From the NCBI RefSeq assembly GCF_040403615.1, contig NZ_JBBAKG010000008.1, positions 1-64,000 on the forward strand: a stretch of 64,000 nt of DNA, given 5' to 3'. Positions 33,180-41,100 of the stretch are shown here, piece after piece; positions within the stretch are counted from its first letter, which is position 1; each line of letters opens with the position of its first letter. The notes below the pieces were generated by a model. That model worked only from the letters and a program-made list of their open reading frames with translations, did not search any database and was not told the DNA's origin. This DNA comes from Haliscomenobacter sp040403615 (lineage in GTDB: Bacteria > Bacteroidota > Bacteroidia > Chitinophagales > Saprospiraceae). Made by a program: the position numbers and the translations under genes.

Positions 33180-34229
33180 ATGGAAAAAGAGCAAAAAAGC
33201 TTTATTAAAAGATGCTTTGATCTCGCAAAATTGGGAGCTGGCTCGGTATCTCCCAATCCAATGGTTGGAGCAGTGCTCGTTCACGATGGTCGAATCATTG
33301 GAGAAGGATTTCACCAAAGATACGGTGGGGCACATGCAGAAGTGAATGCGGTAGCCTCCGTTTTGCCAATCGATCGGGCCCTTCTCCCCTACTCTACCCT
33401 TTATGTCTCTTTAGAACCCTGCTGTATTTTTGGCAAAACTCCACCTTGTACCAATTTGATTCTTCAGGAAAAAATACCCAAAGTTGTCATTTCTTGTTTA
33501 GACCTCAGTCCCGAGGTACGGGGTCGAGGTGTTGACATATTGCGGGCACAAGGAGTAGAAGTTGTTAGCGGTATTTTGGAGGCCGAAGGTCAAGCCTTGG
33601 CCGCAACCCGGAATATTGCCGTCACTCAAGAGAGACCTTATATTGTACTCAAAATGGCAGTAACCTCCAACGGCTTCTTTGCTCCATTGGATGGAAAGCA
33701 ATTCTGGATTACTCAGGCCATCAGCAAGCGCCTGGTTCACCGTTGGCGGATGGAAGCCGATGCCATTTTGGTGGGTACTGCTACGGCCTTGATCGATGAT
33801 CCCCAATTGGACAATCGCCATTATTTTGGAAAGTCTCCCCTGCGCATTGTATTGGATCGCGATTTGAAGTTGCCCCCTCACCTTAAAGTATTGTCCGATG
33901 GACATCCTACTTTAGTGGTTACCGAGCAATTTAGTCCTGAAGGTGGAAACTCCGCAGTACAATACCTGCAACTGAATTTTGATTCCAGCTTCTGGCCAAT
34001 ATTGATGGCAAAGCTGTGGAAAGAGTATAAGTTGGGTGTTGTTTTGGTAGAAGGTGGTGCAAAAGTTTTAGAGGGCTTAATTGCCCAAAATTTGTGGGAT
34101 GAAGCGCGGGTATTCATTGGTAAAACGAATCTTCCTGGGGGCATCCCTGCTCCTACCCTTCCATCCCCAGTTCAGCAATCCATCCGTTTTGGGGTGGATA
34201 GGCTAAACGTTTACAAGAATGACAAGTAG
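33180..34229 (+). CDS. ribD: Riboflavin biosynthesis deaminase/reductase
   Basis: Catalyses the second and third steps of riboflavin synthesis. The N-terminal CDA-type deaminase (residues about 5-145) has HAEVNAV and the zinc-binding LEPCCIFGKTPPCTNLI. The C-terminal reductase begins at RPYIVLKMAVTSNGF and has DAILVGTATALIDDPQL and LVEGGAKVLEGLI. Length (349) is normal. With ribF at 5.9 kb it supplies flavin cofactors, but the genes are not clustered. Confidence 0.95.
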   Translation: MEKEQKSFIKRCFDLAKLGAGSVSPNPMVGAVLVHDGRIIGEGFHQRYGGAHAEVNAVASVLPIDRALLPYSTLYVSLEPCCIFGKTPPCTNLILQEKIPKVVISCLDLSPEVRGRGVDILRAQGVEVVSGILEAEGQALAATRNIAVTQERPYIVLKMAVTSNGFFAPLDGKQFWITQAISKRLVHRWRMEADAILVGTATALIDDPQLDNRHYFGKSPLRIVLDRDLKLPPHLKVLSDGHPTLVVTEQFSPEGGNSAVQYLQLNFDSSFWPILMAKLWKEYKLGVVLVEGGAKVLEGLIAQNLWDEARVFIGKTNLPGGIPAPTLPSPVQQSIRFGVDRLNVYKNDK

Positions 34230-34350
34230 TATCGCCCCCCAGAGAAGTTAAAGATGTTTTAAAATCGAAAAGTGGATGCATATTTTTGGTGACGCGAGTG
34301 TTCTAAGGGAGTCTTTTACTAGAGTAGGTGTATGGGTCGCCAACATTTAC

Positions 34351-34358
34351 TATTTTTG
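34351..34358 (+). promoter_or_regulatory. Bacteroidota -7 box for the thioredoxin-like gene
   Basis: TATTTTTG matches TAnnTTTG, 26 bp before the ATG at 34385; it supports this start over the longer open frame, which would begin upstream of the box. Confidence 0.45.
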
Positions 34359-34384
34359 TAGTACAAAATCAAATACTGTCTGAA

Positions 34385-35017
34385 ATGAGCAGATTGGGAG
34401 CGTGTTTGGCCATAGCTATGTTGATTGGCTTAAATATAACAGCGTCGTTTTCACAGGAAACTATCCTGAACAAGAAAGGAACCACCCCAAAACCTGGGGT
34501 GACCGCAAAGGGAATTGCCCCCCGAACGCCTACCCGAACCCAGGTTGTAACGGTGAACTGGATTACCTGGGAGGAAGCCATGGAGCTTTCCAAAAAGGAG
34601 AAAAAGAAAATCTTGGTAGATGTTTTCACCTATTGGTGCGGATGGTGTAAAAAAATGGACGCGGAAACCTTTACCAACCCTTTCCTGGCAAAATACCTCA
34701 ACGAGAATTTTTACCTGGTGAAATTTGATGCCGAATCAAAAGAACCACTCGAATACAAAGGCAAAGAGTTTCGCTACGTACGCAGCACCAAAAGTGGTCA
34801 CCACGAGTTGGCAGAAGAGTTTTTGCGGGGTCACCTGAGCTTTCCTTCGATGGTGTTTCTGGATGAAAGCATGGACATGATCCAGCCTATTCCAGGTTTT
34901 CGAAACGCAGAAGAATTGTTGATGATTTCATCTTATTTTGGATCAGGAAAGTACAAAGAAACACCCTGGTCGGTATTTCAGAAAGATTTTAAGATGCCAG
35001 AAGGCTTCAAAAGATAG
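34385..35017 (+). CDS. Exported thioredoxin-like protein
   Basis: A 210-residue protein with a signal peptide (LGACLAIAMLIGLNITASFSQ) and a thioredoxin fold. The redox motif is YWCGWCKKMD (CGWC), following ILVDVFTYW; FPSMVFLDE supplies the cis-Pro region. The form is close to DUF255/SoxW-like thioredoxins that keep periplasmic thiols reduced or reduce partner lipoproteins. A Lys/Thr/Pro-rich linker separates the signal from the domain. Stands alone, closed by a strong terminator. Confidence 0.87.
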   Translation: MSRLGACLAIAMLIGLNITASFSQETILNKKGTTPKPGVTAKGIAPRTPTRTQVVTVNWITWEEAMELSKKEKKKILVDVFTYWCGWCKKMDAETFTNPFLAKYLNENFYLVKFDAESKEPLEYKGKEFRYVRSTKSGHHELAEEFLRGHLSFPSMVFLDESMDMIQPIPGFRNAEELLMISSYFGSGKYKETPWSVFQKDFKMPEGFKR

Positions 35018-35039
35018 GGAATTTGGTTTAGCAAAAAAG

Positions 35040-35087
35040 AAAGGGTTGTCTCGAAAAAAAATTCCGAAACAACCCTTTTTTTTTCTT
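35040..35087. terminator. Strong terminator after the thioredoxin-like gene
   Basis: AAAGGGTTGT (35040-35049) pairs with ACAACCCTTT (35069-35078) and runs into a T tract of about ten. It also closes the convergent glucosaminidase gene that ends at 35093. Confidence 0.85.
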
Positions 35088-35092
35088 ATTCA

Positions 35093-35965
35093 TCAAAGGT
35101 CGTACTGATCCAAATTCATGTTCCGAATGATGCGGATCAATTTTTGCGCATAAGTTTTGTCCGTTGCGTATCCCGCTCTTTTGAGTCCGTAAGCCCAGCT
35201 TTTATAATCTGTACCAAATTTTTGCAGGTGCTTGTACCTTGGACTGCTCAATAAAACGGAGTGTTCTTCATAGCTTTCCCAAACCGATTCAAATACCCGG
35301 AACATGTCAAAAACATCGTCATCCGTATAATTGCGACAGGTGCAACCCCGGCATTTGCGCCGACATTTGATCCCAAAATGGTTGTTTGATTCTCTGGCCA
35401 GCTTGCTTCCCCCGGCATTGGACTCCAGAAGACCTTGGGCCAAGGTAATACTGGCAGGGATACCATAATTTTGCATGGCACGAATAGCCGCAGGAGCATA
35501 TTTTTGAACGTAGTCTTGCAGCACTTGTTCCTTATCCGCAAACACGGCAGGATCAATTCCCTTTCGTTTTGCATAATCAGGGCTTAAAGCCGGTGTCAGA
35601 TTGGAGACACTAAAGGTAGGCTCTTTGCCTTTTGTGGGCGTTGTTGTGACAGTAGGTGTTGTAGGGGCAGGAATTTTCTTTTGTACCATTTGACTGATGT
35701 TGATCGCGGGTACAAAAGTAGCTTGTTGAGCAGAAGGAGCATTCTCCAGGCTGGTAGGGTTGGAATAAGGTACAGATGCATACTTATTCGAATCTTCTCT
35801 ATCCATATTGATTTGAAGACTTAGGTCTCTTTGAAACAAAAGATGGCCAGCCAAATAAAGTAAAATGGCATTAAACCAGTTGCGTGAAGCCCAGCCAATC
35901 GCTTGGTTTACAGGCGAAAAAAAAGAAGCATTGGAGTAATTTGGATAAGTGTGCGTTTGTTTCAT
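35093..35965 (-). CDS. Glucosaminidase-domain peptidoglycan hydrolase
   Basis: A 290-residue protein. The C-terminal 150 residues form a mannosyl-glycoprotein endo-beta-N-acetylglucosaminidase-like domain (FlgJ/Acm type): GIPASITLAQGLLESNAGGSKLARESNNHFGIKC carries the catalytic Glu, and YEEHSVLLSSPRYKHLQKFGTDYKSWAYGLKRAGYATDKTYAQKLI the conserved lower half. A hydrophobic stretch near residues 30-48 may anchor it. An unusual cysteine-rich insert (KCRRKCRGCTCRNY) follows the catalytic helix. A Pro/Thr-rich linker occupies residues 90-130. It would cut cell-wall glycan, releasing GlcNAc-containing fragments. Confidence 0.88.
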   Translation of the reverse strand: MKQTHTYPNYSNASFFSPVNQAIGWASRNWFNAILLYLAGHLLFQRDLSLQINMDREDSNKYASVPYSNPTSLENAPSAQQATFVPAINISQMVQKKIPAPTTPTVTTTPTKGKEPTFSVSNLTPALSPDYAKRKGIDPAVFADKEQVLQDYVQKYAPAAIRAMQNYGIPASITLAQGLLESNAGGSKLARESNNHFGIKCRRKCRGCTCRNYTDDDVFDMFRVFESVWESYEEHSVLLSSPRYKHLQKFGTDYKSWAYGLKRAGYATDKTYAQKLIRIIRNMNLDQYDL

Positions 35966-36069
35966 GGCAACAACATTTTTTGTTTCAACAAAAGTAAAAC
36001 AAAAAATTAAATAAACAAAACTTTAAGAAACTTTTTGTTTTTCCAAAAAAGTCGCCGTCAATTTTACCT

Positions 36070-36088
36070 TAGTGTAGGTTTTACACTA
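36070..36088. promoter_or_regulatory. Small palindrome upstream of the GlcNAc kinase gene
   Basis: TAGTGTA (36070-36076) and TACACTA (36082-36088) are separated by 5 bp. A loose -7 box (TACCTTTA) overlaps its right end, so it could be an operator. No regulator is identified. Confidence 0.3.
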
Positions 36089-36140
36089 CCTTTACCTCCG
36101 TATTCATTCAAAAAACAGCCTTTAAACCGCTCTGACACCT

Positions 36141-37001
36141 ATGATCATTGTAGCCGATAGTGGATCCACCAAAACGGATTGGATGCTTTTAACCGATGAA
36201 GGAGCACTTTTGCTTCATACCATGGGTTTCAATCCACTTTACCATAGTGAAGACCTCATTTACGAGAAAAGCAAAGAAGAACTGGACAAACACCAGGTAG
36301 ACTTGTCATTGGTAACTGCCATGTATTATTATGGTACGGCAGTATGGGATCATGCCAAAGCAGAAACGATTGCACGTGCCTTGCGTCGATTGTTTACCAA
36401 TGCACATGTGGAAGTAGAGCACGATTTGTTGTCAGCAGCACGCGCCACTTGCGGCAATGAACCCGGTATTGCCTGCATAATTGGCACAGGCTCCAATACT
36501 TGTCTATTTGATGGCAAAGAAGTAACCGACAACGTAACCAATTTGGGCTATTTCGTTGGAGATGAAGGCAGTGGTGCCCATTTGGGCAAAGCCCTGGTTC
36601 GGGCATATTTCTATCGCGAACTTCCACCCGACTTGTTGAAAGCGTTTGAAGAGCAAGTCCCAGGAGGGAAAGACGAAATATTGGACAACGTATACAGCAA
36701 GCCACAACCAAATGTATACCTCGCTTCCTTTACCAAGTTTTTAGGCGAGTATCGAAACCACTTTTTCATCCAAAAGTTGATTTACCAATCTTTTACTGAA
36801 TTCATAGATCGCAACGTGCGCAAATACCCTGGTCACCTTTCGATGCCCATCCATTTTATTGGATCGGTAGCCTACTACTTCCAAGATATCGTAAAAATTA
36901 TTCTGGAAGAACGCGGAATGAAGCCGGGAGTATTTATCTTGAAGCCCATTGACAATTTGGTGCAATTCCACCGGAATCATGAGTTGAATCGTGAAAAATA
37001 A
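36141..37001 (+). CDS. BadF/BcrA-type N-acetylglucosamine kinase
   Basis: A 286-residue ASKHA-fold kinase: the first phosphate loop is VADSGSTKTDW, the second CIIGTGSNTCLFDG, followed by NLGYFVGDEGSGAHLGKALVRAYF, the pattern of eukaryotic NAGK-like and Bacteroidota GlcNAc kinases. It phosphorylates GlcNAc (or a related amino sugar) at C6, most likely for cell-wall recycling. pfkA follows after 70 bp on the same strand. A second candidate amino-sugar kinase of the ROK family lies at 54363-55328. Substrate inferred from family. Confidence 0.85.
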   Translation: MIIVADSGSTKTDWMLLTDEGALLLHTMGFNPLYHSEDLIYEKSKEELDKHQVDLSLVTAMYYYGTAVWDHAKAETIARALRRLFTNAHVEVEHDLLSAARATCGNEPGIACIIGTGSNTCLFDGKEVTDNVTNLGYFVGDEGSGAHLGKALVRAYFYRELPPDLLKAFEEQVPGGKDEILDNVYSKPQPNVYLASFTKFLGEYRNHFFIQKLIYQSFTEFIDRNVRKYPGHLSMPIHFIGSVAYYFQDIVKIILEERGMKPGVFILKPIDNLVQFHRNHELNREK

Positions 37002-37071
37002 CCCTACGGATTTGTGTGTAGGTTGAACTACTCATGAATCCTTTGGATAACCCAACAAGTAGCTACAAGAG

Positions 37072-38058
37072 ATGAAATCAAACATTAAACGCATTGCCGT
37101 TTTCACTTCCGGAGGTGATGCTCCGGGCATGAACGCGGCTATTCGTGCAGTGGTTCGTACCGCTTCTTACCACGACTTGCATGTATATGGTATTTCACGT
37201 GGGTATGAAGGTATGATTGATGGCGATTTAAAACGTTTGGAACGCAAAGATGTGGCCAACATCATCCACCGTGGGGGTACCATCCTCAAAACGGCAAGGA
37301 GCAAACGGTTCATGACGCCTGAAGGCCGTAAAACAGCCTATGAATCCTTAAAAGCCTTCGACATTGATGCTTGTGTTGCCATTGGTGGCAACGGTACGTT
37401 TACAGGTGCAAATATTTTTGCGCAGGAACACAATGTGCCCATCATTGGCTTACCAGGTACCATCGACAATGACCTATATGGCACCGACTATACCATTGGC
37501 TTTGATACTGCCGTGAATACTGCCATCGATGCAGTAGACAAAATTCGGGATACTGCCGATTCACATGATCGGGTATTTTTTATCGAAGTCATGGGGCGGC
37601 ACGCAGGGTACATTGCCTTACACACAGGGATCGCGAGTGGTGCGGAGAGTGTAGTCACGCCTGAAATTGATACGACCATTGATGATGTAGTCAATGTACT
37701 TCAACGCAGCGCCAAGCGCAAAAAATTGTTTAGCCTGGTCATCGTGGCCGAGGGCAGCAAATTGGGCAACGCCAACGAAATTGCAGCTAAAGTAAACGAA
37801 TTGCTTCCTGGGGCTTTTGATATTCGGGTAGCCGTAATCGGTCACTTGCAACGTGGCGGTTCTCCTAGCCACCAAGATCGCATGCTGGCCAGTCGCATGG
37901 GTCACGCGGCTATAGAGGGCTTGGTTGAAGGCCGTTCCGACGTTATGGCGGGTATTGTCAACGATGAGATCGTTTATACGCCATTTAAAGAGGCTATTTT
38001 TAGCGAAAAACCCATCAACAATCAGTTGCTGAAAATGGCTGGAATTTTGGCTATGTAG
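37072..38058 (+). CDS. pfkA: ATP-dependent 6-phosphofructokinase
   Basis: Phosphorylates fructose-6-phosphate, the committing step of glycolysis. The 328-residue protein has the ATP loop TSGGDAPGMNAAIRAVVR, the catalytic IGLPGTIDNDLYGTDYTIGFDTAVNTA, MGRHAGYIAL and the C-terminal GHLQRGGSPSHQDRMLASRMG. Gly in the TSGGDAPG loop and the length fit the type A ATP-dependent enzyme. Its TAG stop is the first three bases of a 105-bp palindrome. Confidence 0.97.
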   Translation: MKSNIKRIAVFTSGGDAPGMNAAIRAVVRTASYHDLHVYGISRGYEGMIDGDLKRLERKDVANIIHRGGTILKTARSKRFMTPEGRKTAYESLKAFDIDACVAIGGNGTFTGANIFAQEHNVPIIGLPGTIDNDLYGTDYTIGFDTAVNTAIDAVDKIRDTADSHDRVFFIEVMGRHAGYIALHTGIASGAESVVTPEIDTTIDDVVNVLQRSAKRKKLFSLVIVAEGSKLGNANEIAAKVNELLPGAFDIRVAVIGHLQRGGSPSHQDRMLASRMGHAAIEGLVEGRSDVMAGIVNDEIVYTPFKEAIFSEKPINNQLLKMAGILAM

Positions 38059-38160
38059 TGAAAGAGAAAAGCCTGTACTTAACTGGCACCAAACCGGTCA
38101 CTGAGCGAAGCCGAAGTGCCGGTTTGGTGCCAGTTAAGTACAGGCTTTTCTCTTTCACTA
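38056..38160. terminator. Perfect 42-bp-arm palindrome spanning two convergent stop codons
   Basis: 38056-38097 is the exact reverse complement of 38119-38160; the loop is 21 nt. The left arm begins with the TAG of pfkA and the right arm ends with the CTA that is the stop of the secreted giant on the other strand. The same sequence, TAGTGAAAGAGAAAAGCCTG and onward, is therefore read just after each gene. It should work as a bidirectional terminator or stabilising 3' hairpin. Confidence 0.9.
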
Positions 38161-41100
38161 ATTCCTATTGATAATCAATTTCTTGTTGATGATTTTGTTA
38201 TCCGACAAGTAGAAATTGAAAATGTACATTCCTGTAGCAAAGTCGCTCACATCCAATTGCTGCAAATTGCTGGTCTTGTCTTTTTGCACTACAATTCTTC
38301 CCATACCATCAAAAACCACCAAACGTGGACTTTGATCTTTGGTGTCAAGTGCATCAAAAACAATATTGACCGTATTCTGGGCTGGATTTGGATATAGCTC
38401 GATTCTCGGTATTCTGCCCTCTGTTTTTGTAGTATAAGCAATTTGATGTACAAACTCATCCAGAGTGGTTGCGGTGGTAAAGTTTGTACCGGCTGCTCCT
38501 TGAGTTATGGTAATCGAACGGGAAATGCCGTTGGCAGAAACCGTAACTACCGCAGAACGAGATGTGCCAGAAGTATTGGGTTGCAGAAACAAAGTGATTT
38601 TGGCATTCCCAAATCCTTCAGATACACCAGACATGATCCAGGAAGCGCTTTCTCGGATAGTCCAGCATCCATTCGATGTAATCGAATCTAGCACCATCGC
38701 CGCCGAAGCAGCAGCACTGATTGCATTCGTTTCTACCTCCAGGGTAACTCCAGCAGCACTGCCTTCATCCTGAGTAACTACAATTTTGCGGGTTATTCCT
38801 GAACCTGAGACATATACCGTATCTCTACGCAACAAACTACCGTTGTTTTGTTGGAAATATACAAATCCACGGCCATCATTGACTCCATTCACTATACCTG
38901 GCATTAACCAAGAACCAGAATTGGACACTGTCCAGGGAATATTAGCTGAAACAGAAAACTGGAAAGTATCTGGCGTGGATATTACGGATTTAGAAAGCGG
39001 AGATACAATCAAATATGCAGGTAATCCAGCCTGATTTACAGTCACGGTGCGGGTGATGCCTCCACCAGTAAACGTTAGAATTCCAACGCGTGCCGCTTTG
39101 TCATTGGCAGTATAGTTTGTAGTGATGGTTGCATTATTTGTACCCGAAACAGGAGTTGAAGCCATCCAAGGTACATTAGAGCTAACCGTCCAAGCTACAT
39201 TGGAAGTAAGGGTGGTCGTAAAACTCCCCGCAGCAATCGTTCTTGACTGTGTTGTTGGGGTAACTGTCAGGGTTGGCGTTGCTTGAGTAACCGTGACTGT
39301 ACGGGTTAGTCCTCCTCCTGTAAAGGTAAGGACGCCAGTGCGTACAGCTCCAGTATTGGCGGCATAATTTGCGGTTACTACCGCATTGCCTGTACCAGAA
39401 GTGACTGCAGTGGTCAACCATGCTGCATTGGAGGCAACCGTCCAGTTTATATTGGCCGTCACAGTAATCGCAAAACTTCCTTCCGCAGCGCCAGGAGCAG
39501 CAGTTGTTGGACTTAACGTCAAAGCTGGCGCCGCTTGAGTGACAGTCAAAGTACGGCTGATGCCCCCACCTGAGAAAGTAAGCGTACCAGTGCGTAATGC
39601 TCCCGTGTTGGCTGTATAATTGGCAGTAATGCTACCATTGTCTTTTCCAGATACTGGAGAAAACGTCAACCATACTGCATTGGATGAAACTGTCCAGTTT
39701 ACATTGGATGTAAGAGTAATGGCAAAACTTCCGGCTAATGGAGTTACGGATTGGGTAGTTGGCGTAATTGTCAGGTTTGGAGCAGCCTGAGTTACTGTCA
39801 CAGTACGCGTAAGTCCTCCTCCTGCAAAGGTAAGTACGCCCGTTCTTGCAGTTCCGGTATTTGCCGTAAAAATGGCATTCACCGTTCCATTGTTGCTACC
39901 GGAAGTAGGCGTAGCTGTTAGCCAGGCAGTATTGGAAGTTACCGTCCAGGCAATATTGGCGTTGAGAGTAATCACAAAATTGCCTGCTGCTGCGGAAACT
40001 GCTTGGGTGGTGGGTGATAAGGTCAAGACTGGCGGTGTTGCCTGGGTGACCGTTACTGTTCTAGTAATGCCTCCTCCCATAAAAGTCAGTACTCCGGTAC
40101 GTGCATCACCAGTATTGGCGGTATAATTGGCCGTAACCGTGGCATTATTGCTTCCAGAGCTGACGGTTGTTGTCAACCATACCGCATCAGAAATGACCGT
40201 CCAGGCCACATTTGAAGTAAGAGTGGTGGTAAAGCTTCCTGCTGCAGAAGTACGCGCTTGAGTTGTCGGAGTTACCGATAAGGTTGGGGCAGCTTGGGTG
40301 ACTGTCACTGTACGCGTCAGCCCGCCACCAGTGAAGGTGAGTATGCCGGTTCGGAAAGCATCTGTGTTGGCGGTATAACTTGCCGTTAAAGTGCCATTGT
40401 TGCTGCCTGAAGTTGGGTTTACCGTTAGCCAGGCTTCACTGGAATTGACCGTCCAGGGTACATTGGAAGTCAGTGTGATGGCAAAGCTACCCGCTGCTGC
40501 GCTTGGAGCCAGTGTCGTTGGCGATACCGTAAGTATTGGTGCAACCTGAGTAACGGTCACCGTTCTCGTGATCCCTCCTCCAGTGAAAGTCAATATTCCA
40601 CTGCGGGAACTGGCTCCTGTATTTGCAGTATAAATCGCGTTTACAGTAGCATTGTTGCTGCCGGAGGTTGGGGAGGTACTGAGCCATACTGCATTGGAAT
40701 TGACCGTCCAGGCTACATTGGAGGTCAGGGTGATGGCAAAAGTACCTTCCAATGCAGATACGCTTTGCGTAGTTGGGGTCACGGTCAAATTGGGCGTGGC
40801 CTGGGTAACCGTTACAGTACGGGTAAGTCCTCCACCACTAAAAGTGAGCGTCCCGGAGCGGGCAGCACCAGTATTGGCGGTATAACTTGCGGTGATTGAT
40901 CCGTCGTTGCTTCCTGAAGTAGGTGAAGCGGTTAGCCACACTGCGTTGGAAGAAACCGTCCAGTTTACATTGGAAGTCAAGGTAATCGCAAAATTTCCTG
41001 CTGCTGCAGATGCAGCTTGGGTCGTTGGAGAAACCGTTAGAGCAGAGGTAGCTTGGGTTACGGTAACAGTACGCGTTACTCCACCTGCACTAAAAGTAAG

